Shown here one piece after another: positions 19,189 through 27,854 of a DNA stretch of 31,754 nucleotides. The stretch covers positions 1-31,754 of the forward strand of contig JALLAP010000013.1 of assembly GCA_036939355.1 (NCBI GenBank), written 5' to 3'. This stretch comes from Thalassiosira profunda (taxonomy: Eukaryota; Bacillariophyta; Thalassiosirophyceae; Thalassiosirales; Thalassiosiraceae). Positions within the stretch are counted from its first letter, which is position 1, and the number at the start of each line of letters is the position of its first letter. The translations under genes were made by a program, and so were the position numbers. The notes beneath the pieces were generated by a model that was given only the letters and a program-made list of their open reading frames with translations, was not told the DNA's origin and made no database searches.

Positions 19189-19810
19189 TAATAGTAAGTA
19201 GTACCCTAGCTAGGTAGCTTGTAGCTTCGCCACTCGCTTCCTCGACGACATCGACCAGCATCCCCACCCCTCCCAGCTGGAGCGCCGGCGCTGATCGATC
19301 GCTACCACGCACCCGCGTTCCCTCCACCCGCTCGCGGGCCCGTCGCTGCTCGCCCGGGGTCACCGCATCGCCGGACTGGCGTCGCCGCGCCGCCGAGGCC
19401 TTCATTTTTGCAGAGTGTGGTCCACCGGTTGCAACGGCATCAGCAGAGCCCCCCTGGAGCCAGTCCTGCGTTCCCTCGTGGCGTTACGAGCCCACCCGGC
19501 GCACTGCTAGTCCGGATCACCGACGGATCGAGCAAGGTGGGTCAGATGGGGGGTTTGTTGCCGTCATTCTTTGCTCATTGTCTGCTGACTTGCATTTTAC
19601 ACAATTGCAGTTGGCATTGGTCCACGTGCCAAAGTCGGTTCTCTCGCGGCATTTCGAGCACGCCCCGGGGCTCCATTCGTTCCGATCCCCGGTCGGACGA
19701 GCGAGGTGCGTTTGTTGCGGGGGTTTCCGCCGCCATTTTTGCTCGCCGTCGGCCCTGATTAGCATTTCTTGCATGCATTTTTACTTACTAGGAATATTAG
19801 CAGTTGCATC
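19189..19810. promoter_or_regulatory. Upstream region of the OTU gene with two diverged tandem units containing splice-like signals
   Basis: Two units of roughly 190 bp resemble each other: about 19405-19610 and 19606-19795. Each contains a CCGATC...CGGA...GAGC tract followed by a donor-like AGGTGGGT (19533) or AGGTGCGT (19703). Each then has GGGGTTTGTTGCCG or GGGGTTTCCGCCGCC, a TTTGCTC stretch and a pyrimidine-rich acceptor-like end (ACACAATTGCAG at 19599-19610, TTACTTACTAG at about 19782-19792). I read this as a duplicated, spliced 5' leader of the OTU gene. An open frame across the middle unit has no recognised family. Confidence 0.4.
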
Positions 19811-22318
19811 ATGGGAAGGAAGAGGGCAAAAACGAGCAGTGCCCGAGGCGGCAAGAAGAGTACCAGCCAGTCCGGAGGCACCAGTGAGGACAAGCCGCAG
19901 GCCCACCGTCAAGAGCTCCCAAAAGCAGGCGACGGAGCGTCTAAGGAGACGAAGGGTGGTGAGGGGGCTGATACCCCCGATATCCGTACGCTTGGTGCCA
20001 ATGGCGGCGCTGGTACTGGTCTTAGCTTGGAAGAGTTCGATGCTTTGGCGGGTGGGGAGATCGGAGCTGCTCAGTGTCGGATCAATGGTGGCTTGTTGAC
20101 CCCATTCCCGGGGCTCCCGTACGACATGACACCGCCGACAGAGCCCGTCTCTCTAGCGACGGCCGCTGTTCACATCTTGGGCTCCAGCGGTGCTGGCTTG
20201 ATTGCTATCAAGAATGTGCTCAAAAAAGAGAGCCTGGCTGAGCTGTGTGAAGCTGCCGTCAAGCTCCTCGGCGGTATCTCTTCTGAAATGGTCGCAGACA
20301 TCAGTGATCTCCAGAAGTCTCTTTGCACTGGCAAGTACAAGGGCTTCGTTGTCGTTGAAGACGAGGACTCGACGGACCTGCACGGTCAGGTCGAAAACGA
20401 GGGCACTGGTGACTGCTTCTTTCGGGCCGCTTCCCAGCATGTCTACCGCGGCGACGAATCAAAGCACTTAGAGCTCAGAAAGATCGTCTGTGAAGCCATG
20501 GTGGCTGGAGCGGGAGGTGTTCACGAGTTTGCAATCGGAGAGGATGATACCGACATCGACCCCGAGGAATACTTCGCCAACATGCAGGAGTCGGGAGAAG
20601 AAGCTGGCCAGCAAGAGGCTATGGTGTTGTCGCGCATCAGCGGATGTCCTGTTGTAATCCACGACAGCGATCACATCCATCCATTGGTGCATCCGCATCC
20701 CGAGGCCGGCGCGGATTGGATTGTTCCGGAGCGACCTCCGATCCATATGCTTCGAACACGCGATCCTGATCACTTTGAACTGCTGGAGCGGGTGGAGCTA
20801 CGTTGCCCCGTCCAGGCGGTTTTGTTTGCACTGCAATGTCAAAGCTTCGTTGAGGCTTGCAGTGATTCCTCCAATAGCAACGAGTCGCCCGCGGCTGCCA
20901 TCAGCGAGCCATCCACTCTTGAGCTGGACCTTGAGCCCGAAAATGAAGACATCGGGAGGCTCGAGGAGACTATCCGCGCAATTGAGACGAGCACGAAGGA
21001 GGAGAGCGACGAAAGCAAGCTTTCTGACCTTGAGTGCCAGAAGATTCCGGCGCTGGCTGCGCTCCTTCCTCTGTATCTGGAGGCCCTTGAGAACCCGACC
21101 CCAACCATCGCTGACTCCAACGCCTCTGCCGAAGAGATTGCGGAAGAGAAAGCAATGGCGCGGAGAACTCTGAAGCTCAAGTTTGTGAGCAAATACTGCG
21201 CATTGGAACGAAGCATAGAGATTTCCGTGTCCTCTGGAAGCGTGGCCGATGCTGATATAGAAGGTATAGAAGGCCACCGGTCAAAGCTCGACGAAATCCG
21301 GACGGCTGGCATTCTTGCTATCGGTGTCTCGTCCAAATCGGACGACTTTGCCTTGAGAGTTGTCGAGGGATGCTTTCCTTGCATTCGAGCGGGCATGGAG
21401 AAGTACGGCCACACCAACTTGTCGGAGTATGGCGCTGATAATGCTCAACTGAAAGTGATGAACGAGGCAAGTGGCAAAGAAGGCAGGTGGCTTGTGTGGA
21501 CCAAAGCCTACTGTCAGCAGAAGAGAAAAGACGGCAGCCTGTGCGGTGGCTATATCAACATCTCACTCCAGAGTCTCCATCGACCTGAGGGGAAGAGAGG
21601 AGATGGGAGCTTGAAACCACGTACCAGCAAGACGTGCAACGGTCCCGAAGGTGGCGGCCAGTGTCCCTGCAAAGCGACAAGCAATAACAAACTCGGCGGC
21701 AAGAGACACAATTGGTTTTACCCCGACAATTGTGAGATTTTGGGCGTCTTGGCCTGCTGCCTGAACGACGAGGAAGCAATGGGAGAACTCGAGGAGCGCG
21801 GCATCAACTGCCTCTGTGTGGAATGCAGCCCCAATGATCCGAGGAGCGCTGTGCACAGGAAGATGGTCGAATTCAAGAGCAAGGGCTCCAAGAGCAAGGG
21901 CTCCAAGAGCAAGGGCTCCAAGAAGGGGAAGAGAAAGGCGGCATCGCAGCAGTCGAAGGAGGTGAGATTTTACTCTGATATTACTTATGGGCTCATTCAT
22001 CTTGCAGTTGCTCATCGACTGTTTAAACAGGCGCCGAAGAAGAGGAAGACGAAGAAGACGAAGAAGCCCGCGGCCAAGAAGACGAAGCAGCCCGCCGCGA
22101 AGAAGCAGACGAAGTCCGCGGCCAAGAAGACGAAGCCCGCGGCCAAGAAGACGAAGCCCGCGGCCAAGAAGACGAAGGATACGAGTAGCGACGAGTCGAC
22201 GGGTACCAGGGTGACTGTTCTTGGACAGTGGACGTGCGGCCGATGCACCTACATCAACGAGAGGAACGTCACAAGTAGCACGGCTTGCGAAATGTGTGGT
22301 CACCGTCGCCCTGAATAG
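19811..22318 (+). CDS. OTU-like cysteine protease with C-terminal RanBP2/NZF zinc finger
   Basis: 835 aa from ATG 19811 if read through; removing a possible 69-nt intron at 21962-22030 gives 812. Residues about 190-325 are OTU-like: GTGDCFFRAASQHVYRG with putative nucleophile Cys202, a central AGQQEAMVLSRISGCPVVI, and the closing DPDHFELL with His321. The usual Asp three residues before the Cys is Thr199. A Cys-rich segment follows (CQQKRKDGSLCGG to GGGQCPCKATSNN). Next come lysine-rich repeats (KSKGSKSKGSK; several AAKKTKP units) resembling a nucleic-acid-binding or nuclear tail. Residues 807-835 are an NZF finger (W807, Cys809/812/826/829, TYIN). OTU proteins cleave ubiquitin, and NZF fingers can bind ubiquitin or RNA. 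A nuclear deubiquitinase is plausible, but its activity is uncertain. Confidence 0.78.
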   Translation: MGRKRAKTSSARGGKKSTSQSGGTSEDKPQAHRQELPKAGDGASKETKGGEGADTPDIRTLGANGGAGTGLSLEEFDALAGGEIGAAQCRINGGLLTPFPGLPYDMTPPTEPVSLATAAVHILGSSGAGLIAIKNVLKKESLAELCEAAVKLLGGISSEMVADISDLQKSLCTGKYKGFVVVEDEDSTDLHGQVENEGTGDCFFRAASQHVYRGDESKHLELRKIVCEAMVAGAGGVHEFAIGEDDTDIDPEEYFANMQESGEEAGQQEAMVLSRISGCPVVIHDSDHIHPLVHPHPEAGADWIVPERPPIHMLRTRDPDHFELLERVELRCPVQAVLFALQCQSFVEACSDSSNSNESPAAAISEPSTLELDLEPENEDIGRLEETIRAIETSTKEESDESKLSDLECQKIPALAALLPLYLEALENPTPTIADSNASAEEIAEEKAMARRTLKLKFVSKYCALERSIEISVSSGSVADADIEGIEGHRSKLDEIRTAGILAIGVSSKSDDFALRVVEGCFPCIRAGMEKYGHTNLSEYGADNAQLKVMNEASGKEGRWLVWTKAYCQQKRKDGSLCGGYINISLQSLHRPEGKRGDGSLKPRTSKTCNGPEGGGQCPCKATSNNKLGGKRHNWFYPDNCEILGVLACCLNDEEAMGELEERGINCLCVECSPNDPRSAVHRKMVEFKSKGSKSKGSKSKGSKKGKRKAASQQSKEVRFYSDITYGLIHLAVAHRLFKQAPKKRKTKKTKKPAAKKTKQPAAKKQTKSAAKKTKPAAKKTKPAAKKTKDTSSDESTGTRVTVLGQWTCGRCTYINERNVTSSTACEMCGHRRPE
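21962..22030 (+). other. Candidate in-frame intron (exitron) of 69 nt inside the OTU gene
   Basis: GAG|GTGAGA at the left and TTTAAACAG|GCG at the right bound 69 nt, a multiple of three, in phase 0 and without a stop. The encoded stretch (VRFYSDITYGLIHLAVAHRL) is hydrophobic and unlike the lysine-rich sequence on both sides, and its base composition is AT-richer, as expected for an intron. A second acceptor at 22007 would give 46 nt and a frameshift. Confidence 0.65.
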
Positions 22319-23627
22319 AGCGATGATCGACCAATTGGGGAGAAATGGCACCGTTTGGAACAGTGGCATCGAAAAGTAGCATTTGGGTAGGGGAAGAAGC
22401 AACCAATAGACGCAATTGCAGTTGCAGCTCTCTCTCTCCCTCTCTCCCTATTTTATTGTTGCATATCCAGAGAGCCCGCGCTGCGCCCCGGCGTATTGTC
22501 GCGTTCCACCCCTCGTCGACGCGCTCGCCCGGCGCCCGTGTCGACGCTCACTCACCCCCGGTAGATTGTTTTTCATCTCTCCCCCAGTTGATTGGTCATC
22601 TCTCCGTAGAGGCACGAGGGTGCACCCATTATTTAAAGGGTGCACCCATTATTTATAGGCCAAAGCCGGGCGTCCGTGGAGCGGTGGCTTCCAGTTTCGC
22701 ACCGACAAAGGAGGGGCATCACGGACAGCCTATGAGAGGTCCGGCGATGCATCACTATCGTGCCACCAACAGGAATCCTTCCCCCTTGTGCCTAGAGATT
22801 CTTGCCTCCGGGGATGAGCCGAATAAGCAGAGAACCTCTGGCCGGGTTGGTCATCCCACTGGATCATCTCGTCTCGCGCCAGCCCACATCCGACGGCTGG
22901 CGCGCGAGGCTTCGCACAATTGGCCAACTATCTGCAACTAAGATTGCTCTCCATCCTCCGATGCCTCCGGCGATGGGAAGAGAGGCCGAGCACAACAGGG
23001 GCGCCGGTCGTCGATTCTGGCCACGGATCAGGCCGCGGCCTCGGACGAAGGGCGCATCGCCGGAGGGGCGGTGCACCCAGCGGGTTGGTGAAGGTGAATG
23101 GTGAAAATGGACAGCCGAAAGAGAAGTACCTACAAAGTAGGTACTAAGTGGAGTGGGCATAGAAAACGCGGTGCATGAGGCTCATTTTTCTGAGGCCCTT
23201 GCCCTGTTGCACGCCTCCTCATAGCCCCCGCCGCGGCACCGCCACGTCGCCTTGCCCCCGCCGGTCGCGCGCCTCTGCCGCCCCCTACGGCCGCCGCCCG
23301 GCCTCGTGCACGGCCACCTCTCCCGTCGTTGACTCTCCGGAGGCGAGGTGCCCATCACCGAACAGGTGCACCTCAACAGCTCGGTGCACCTCGAGCGCCC
23401 GGGCCACGACGCTGCAGCCAGCGCCCTGCACCCGCCGCCGTCGCGCGCTGCTTCGTCGACGCCCTCCTCTACGCATTCATAGGCACACCTCCGCCGCCGG
23501 CGGCACTTCCATTCTCCGTTGGTGCCCTATCTCCCGGTGCACCTCGGACGGTGCACCTTCTCGACGGCTCCTTCAAGACTTGCTTCCTCTGCACTCCTCA
23601 TCCACCCATCTACACACCACCGTCGCC
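22319..23627. other. Long intergenic region with GGTGCACC palindrome cluster
   Basis: About 1.3 kb without a convincing gene. GGTGCACC occurs seven times, starting at 22619, 22639, 23070, 23365, 23383, 23536 and 23550. The first two are within a direct repeat, GGGTGCACCCATTATTTA, at 22618-22635 and 22638-22655. The stretch 23175-23560 is very GC-rich and open in several frames, but the translations (Arg/Pro/Ser-rich) look non-coding. CTCTCTCTCCCTCTCTCCC lies at 22430-22448. Confidence 0.5.
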
Positions 23628-23729
23628 GGTTATCTGGTCGATAAGCAATCGATATCAGAGATACTGTGCGAGGGAGGTGTGTGCGGTTATCCGATCGATA
23701 AGCAATCGATATCGGAGACACCGCACTAT
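23628..23729 (+). repeat. Two tandem 45-bp units directly before a start codon
   Basis: GGTTATC-x4-TCGATAAGC followed by AATCGATATC and (A/G)GAGA occurs at 23628-23672 and again at 23685-23729, a period of 57 bp. The second unit ends one base before the ATG at 23731. Each unit contains ATCGAT and GATATC palindromes. It is a candidate promoter or 5' UTR element of the following gene. Confidence 0.7.
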
Positions 23730-23730
23730 C

Positions 23731-25129
23731 ATGTACGCCAACCGCCGGCCCAATCATTTGGCCAACCGATGGCAGCCTCCAAACAAGAAGTCGAAAGGTG
23801 GCACCGCCATCATCCCGAATCATCCTATCAGCCGTGATGCCTCAAATATTGCGGCTTCGACTCCCCCAAACGCCACTGATTCCTCCTCCGTGGACATGTT
23901 TTACCCCATCTATAATGGATGGCTCCATCCCGACAAGCCGGTTCTCCTCAAGGAACCTGCTCAGGGGTTTGTATATCAGTTGACCAGATTTAAGAAGGAC
24001 GGTCTTGACAACACCTTTGAACAGCCACCCGACTTCATGTCGTATGTTGGGATGGTTACAGTGCCAGTCTCTTGTCTCGAGAAAACAACCATGCCATTCC
24101 TCTCCCGCAACACCTCAAAGTTGGAGACCGCCTACTTCTCGAAAGTCGATTTCTATACCCTATCGAACAGTAGCAGCATCCTCGCCTCCAGTTACCGAAG
24201 ATGCAAGGAAGGGCTTGTTCAGGAATGCAAGGCTACGTTGAGAGACAGGGATCCGTGCTACCAACGCTCGTCCAACTCTATATATTACCCTGATCGCAAG
24301 TGCCCATCCAGTAGTTCCCATGATGTCGGTTTCATGTTCAACATAATGTTGCACAACAAGTTGCATCAAACCAATGATGACTTTATCAAAATGGAGGCTA
24401 AGTTTCTGCCAATGAAATCAATGTCGTACATGGACACAGGTGAGTTGGTTTGGACTTTGATACAATCGCTTTCCAATGACTCTCACCTTATTCCTCGTAG
24501 ATAAACTGATGGATCGAATCCAGAGACACGCTAGTTCGACAACTAGCAATCGAATTGTCATTTCTGTCTGCGCTGGCCTTTCTGAAACGGAGATGAAGGC
24601 TGGCCCAGAATCTCTGTGTATCTGCTTGGACAACAACAAGAGGTCGCTTTATGCGGCCGCATTTACCAGGTGGCACCTTCATCGGGAGTTGGGTATCATC
24701 TTTTACCACTTCGACATGAAGAATGGTCTCCTAGGTTTGATATCGTCCATCGCACAAAGGGTTGACAAGCCGCTGATCATTCTATTCCAGCATCCATCGC
24801 CAGAGAAGTCATCAAAGGAGGCGATTGCTGTTGCCGGTAGAGATTGTATAACTGCCTTGACTGATCGAATGGTGGACGAAATACATTTCGTTCATGACCA
24901 CAATCCCAAAAAAAATTGCTGGGCAAGCAAGGCACTGGCCAGTTTGAGCATGTCCAAATGCGAATTATCTCTGAAGTCGGAGGTGAAGGTGAGCGAGCCG
25001 TTGGAAATTGCATCCCAAGAGGAGGACACAATTCGCCATCCAGTGTTTGGTAATATTGCGAGAGTCGGATGGGCGAAGTTCCGAGGGGACATCGAGATGG
25101 CATTTTGCATTACACGTGTTGGATACTAA
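23731..25129 (+). CDS. Uncharacterised protein, possibly Rossmann-fold (methyltransferase-like), 2 exons
   Basis: Exons are 23731-24439 and 24501-25129, joined by a 61-nt GT-AG intron in phase 1, giving 445 aa. I do not recognise the family. The C-terminal half has a pattern reminiscent of a Rossmann fold: VISVCAGLSETEMKAGPESL, then an acidic strand end CICLDNNKRSLYAAA, then FYHFDMKNGLLG, then LIILFQHPSP, VDEIHFVHDHN and a final AFCITRVGY. The motif I glycines are reduced compared with active methyltransferases. The N-terminal part has VYQLTRFKKDG and many Ser/Cys residues. Its DNA is AT-richer than the neighbours, and it lies inside the roughly 6 kb flanked by duplicated Nup93/NSUN tails. 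An open frame continues upstream of the ATG, but it runs through repeats. Confidence 0.65.
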
Positions 25130-25237
25130 TGTCTAGAGAAATACAATCTCTTACGTCAATACTACTTTGGAAATAATCCTTCCCCCGAACCCCGATGCTC
25201 GAGGGTGACGCCCAAGAATCCTGCAGCGTCCTCTTAC
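25130..25237. other. Short 3' flank before the Nup93 relic
   Basis: No feature beyond a possible weak continuation of the Nup93-like frame (RVTPKNPAASSY) just before the relic. Confidence 0.3.
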
Positions 25238-25321
25238 TTTGCCCGGCTGCTCAACTTGCCGAGCCTCGGCGACGGCGACACGTACGTGCGGATCGGCCAG
25301 CTCGAGAAGAACATGATGTAA
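25238..25321 (+). pseudogene. C-terminal relic of Nup93
   Basis: The plus strand reads FARLLNLPSLGDGDTYVRIG then QLEKNMM and TAA. Intact Nup93 ends FARLLGGRDSLRICQLEKNMM. DNA identity is highest over GCCAGCTCGAGAAGAACATG (25296-25315), continuing to ATGT at 25319. The relic has seven extra residues (PSLGDGD region) that look more like other Nup93 C-termini than the intact copy does, so the intact gene may have lost them. The relic frame has no start codon of its own. It ends 64 bp before the stop of the intact NSUN gene. Confidence 0.75.
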
Positions 25322-25385
25322 CAACGTGCTTTCACTGCTTAATTTCGATAAGATTGGGTAGGTATCTATCTTTGGCTCTCGTTTC

Positions 25386-26939
25386 TCAGGATATCCTTTT
25401 GATTAGAGCGACAAAGAAGCCACCGGTGTCCTGATCCTGCGGAAACAACCGAGTGCACCGGTCCAAATGCAAGCTCTCGTTCTGTGCTTTGCGTGGCCAG
25501 AATGTTGCTTTTGCATCCTCCACTCCAGCATCAACCGCCTGCTCATAAGTATCGTAGAAGGCGATGCTGCCAAAATCGTCCTCCTCCTCTCGGATATTGT
25601 CCTGGTCGTAGAAGCCAACCTTCCAATCAGTTACCCCCGGCCTTCGGATGAATCCGGGCAGCAGGTCCTTTGGCCACTCCAACAGTTCATATTCCCTATT
25701 GCCCAGGAGTGCACTCTGAACGACTGCTTCATCTTCGATCGGGGACATGGAACAAGTGCTGTAGCAGACCACGCCTCCGACTCTGACAAGCTCCAGAGCT
25801 CTCGCCAGAATCTTCAGCTGGAGCCCGTGAATTTCGTTGCTGATGTTTGGACTCCACATTGGCAAAATATGCTTGTCTTTTCGGATCGTTCCGTCGCCGC
25901 CGCAGGGCACGTCGCAGATAATTGCGTCAAAGAGCTTTCCGGATTTGGGCGCCGGGAAGACGGACGCATCGTGATTGGTGTACGTGACGCGGGCGGTCAG
26001 ACTATCGGGCAATCCCGATCGGAGAACGGCGTCGCGGAGGGAATCGAGCCGTTTGGGGTGCACGTCGTTTGCTATGACTCTGCCGCGTTTGCCGCCGGAT
26101 GGGGCACCGACAATCTCCAGCGCCTGCAGCGTCTTTGATCCGGGGCTGGCGCACAAATCCAATACCTTTGCGCCTGCTCGAATTGCGCCAACTGTGCGGA
26201 GGCATGTGACCGGCAGCGTGGAGCCCAACTCTTGGCGTGCGAGCGTTCCATCCATGCTTCCCTCCACGATGAGTTCTTTCAGGCGTGGGGATACTTTGCC
26301 GAGGTTCGATTTGCACAATGTTGGCGTAGATTGGTAAATGGATTGGGCAGGATCGTAGGATACCGGTGCCAAGAGGTCGGAGTATTCAGTGCATAAGATC
26401 TGCTGCAATTCCGTAGAAGCAGATTGATGGGTCTCTCGAAATCTCAGAGTAAGGGGCAGCGGCCGCGACAGTGCCTGCGCAAATTTTGCCAATTGCGGGT
26501 ATTTGTTGGAGGAGTGAAATGCTTGGACGAGAGGTGATGTGTCCGTTTGATGGGATTCCGCTGCATTTACCACGCTGTGGGGATCTGGCTGGCCTTGCGG
26601 CGCATCGTTGCCGGGCGATGACGCTGCACTCTTCTTCTGCCGTCTCCTCTTTTTGGCCGCGCGCGACATACCCCTTGCATTATTGCCGTTTGCTGTGGCA
26701 GCGGCGCCTCCATTGTTTCCATCAGCTGCTGCGCCCGAAAAGCCAGCCTCGTCGACCACAACGCCGGCAGGCTGAGCTCCGTAATACTCGACGAACAAGT
26801 GAAAGCCCGCACCCGATTTGCGATGCCACAAGCTTTGCACGTTTCGATCGGCCTTGTCGACGCTGCCAGTTTTGCTCCCGGCTCCTTTCCTGGCGGAGGA
26901 GAGCGGGTTGCTGTCGCCGGAGCGCCGCCGCTTCGGCAT
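25386..26939 (-). CDS. NSUN2/Trm4-like RNA cytosine-5 methyltransferase
   Basis: 517 aa from the ATG at 26939 (a TTG-initiated extension of two codons is not used). The SAM-binding and catalytic core is complete. Motif I is VLDLCASPGSKT (residues about 259-270), motif IV is CDVPCGGDGTIRK with Cys346, and motif VI is CYSTCSMSPIEDEAVVQ with the nucleophile Cys396. The segment HGLQLKILARALELVRVGG between them is typical of NSUN2/Trm4. The first about 110 residues are basic and Ala/Gly/Asn-rich (AAKKRRRQKK could be a nuclear signal). It is shorter than NSUN2 (about 770) because the C-terminal extension is missing. The family makes m5C in tRNA and other RNAs. A tRNA-Ser gene lies less than 1 kb upstream, which may be chance. 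A relic of its C-terminus lies at 19147-19188. Confidence 0.88.
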   Translation of the reverse strand: MPKRRRSGDSNPLSSARKGAGSKTGSVDKADRNVQSLWHRKSGAGFHLFVEYYGAQPAGVVVDEAGFSGAAADGNNGGAAATANGNNARGMSRAAKKRRRQKKSAASSPGNDAPQGQPDPHSVVNAAESHQTDTSPLVQAFHSSNKYPQLAKFAQALSRPLPLTLRFRETHQSASTELQQILCTEYSDLLAPVSYDPAQSIYQSTPTLCKSNLGKVSPRLKELIVEGSMDGTLARQELGSTLPVTCLRTVGAIRAGAKVLDLCASPGSKTLQALEIVGAPSGGKRGRVIANDVHPKRLDSLRDAVLRSGLPDSLTARVTYTNHDASVFPAPKSGKLFDAIICDVPCGGDGTIRKDKHILPMWSPNISNEIHGLQLKILARALELVRVGGVVCYSTCSMSPIEDEAVVQSALLGNREYELLEWPKDLLPGFIRRPGVTDWKVGFYDQDNIREEEDDFGSIAFYDTYEQAVDAGVEDAKATFWPRKAQNESLHLDRCTRLFPQDQDTGGFFVALIKRIS

Positions 26940-27758
26940 CTTCAATGAGGTGTGGGTGGGTCCCCCAGTCGGTATCCTTTGGCAAAAAGGCTACTGCAAA
27001 TTAGAAGCTCAACGTACCGCCGCGTCCCAGCCTCGTCTCCGCACAGCCGAGGTGTAGGGCGGCGACTATTGTAAGAACTGGGGTGTAAATTGATGGGAGA
27101 GTGGCGCGAGTCCTTCCATCCTTCTCTGGCACACGGCCCTTGTCACTTGTGATCCTGCACCAGTTGGTGAATTTTGGGTCCTCTAGAGAATTGGATCGCT
27201 GTCATCACTCTACTTTTTGGTCTTTATTGGATGATTAGGTGGTTCCTTAGAAGGGTGCTGGTGCTGAGGGAAGCTGTGGAAAAAGTCGGCCCCTCCGCTA
27301 AAAAAATGTGAGTTCCCGATTTTGCAAAACAACTGTTAGTTCCGGCTCGGGGTCAATTCATAATTCATGGTGCTTCAAGCTCAAAAGTGGCTTGGATGGA
27401 AGCTGAGACTGCACCTCACTGTGCAAGTGCAGAGCCAAAAGATGAAACTGCTGTAGAGTGGGGAGGAGCAAAAGAGTCCAACAGCGGTGAGTTCGGACTC
27501 TGACCGCTCAAAGAGCACAAATTAGGGTTAGGGATAGCGCTACGCAAATGTGCCAAAAAACCACTGAGGATGTGGTAGGCGTGGGCGGTGGCGGTAGGAG
27601 TGGCCATCAGGCCGTGGGCGTTGATGTTTGGTGGCACTCGAGCAAAAATGAAAGTGGCTCATCTCGCTCGTCCAAAAAACGACACACGTCAGCTCAAGCG
27701 CAGCTCTTGTGTGCAAAAGAACTCTGACGCTCAAGAATTAGGGTTAAGCAAAAACAAG
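26940..27758. other. Intergenic region with partial tRNA-Ser-like copies
   Basis: No protein gene is recognised in 819 bp. The right part holds two fragments related to the neighbouring tRNA-Ser gene (27469-27540 and 27711-27746). Both are next to AATTAGGGTTA, a telomere-like motif. The left part (26940-27460) shows nothing recognisable. Confidence 0.45.
27480..27518 (-). pseudogene. 3'-half copy of tRNA-Ser
   Basis: Read on the minus strand it contains TGCTCTTTGAGCG (the variable arm of the tRNA-Ser gene) and ends in CTCACCGCTGT, as the T-arm and acceptor end of that gene do. The middle (GTCAGAGTCCGAA) is diverged. The 5' half with D-arm and anticodon is missing, so it is a fragment. A shorter relative, with AACTCTGACGCTCAA, is at 27711-27746. 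Confidence 0.6.
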
Positions 27759-27840
27759 CGACAGCGGTGAGATTCGAACTCACGCGCTCAAAGAGCAATG
27801 GATTAGCAATCCATCGCCTTAACCACTCGGCCACGCTGTC
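27759..27840 (-). tRNA. tRNA-Ser, anticodon GCT
   Basis: 82 nt on the minus strand, reading GACAGCG, then TGGCCGAGTGGTTAAGGC (D-arm and A box). The anticodon arm GATGGATTGCTAATCCATT has loop TTGCTAA. The variable arm is TGCTCTTTGAGCG as expected for a class II serine tRNA. The T-arm is GTGAGTTCGAATCTCAC, and the 3' acceptor strand CGCTGTC pairs fully with the 5' strand, followed by discriminator G. There is no intron. A T-run on the minus strand (TTGTTTTTGC, about 27748-27757) just after the 3' end fits a Pol III terminator. It decodes AGC/AGU. Confidence 0.95.
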
Positions 27841-27854
27841 TTTTTCTGTCCATT

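Noticed and set aside
21868..22190. Short regular repeats that could suggest an array
   Set aside because: They are coding repeats (KSKGS and AAKKTKP units) with no spacers, inside the OTU gene. Not a CRISPR array.
22345..23104. Several open frames of 65-198 aa on both strands
   Set aside because: Overlapping in many frames, no domain pattern, and includes low-complexity CT runs.
23175..23730. Long open frames upstream of the unknown gene
   Set aside because: Arg/Pro/Ser-rich composition in several frames at once, with GGTGCACC repeats and tandem units; no family likeness.
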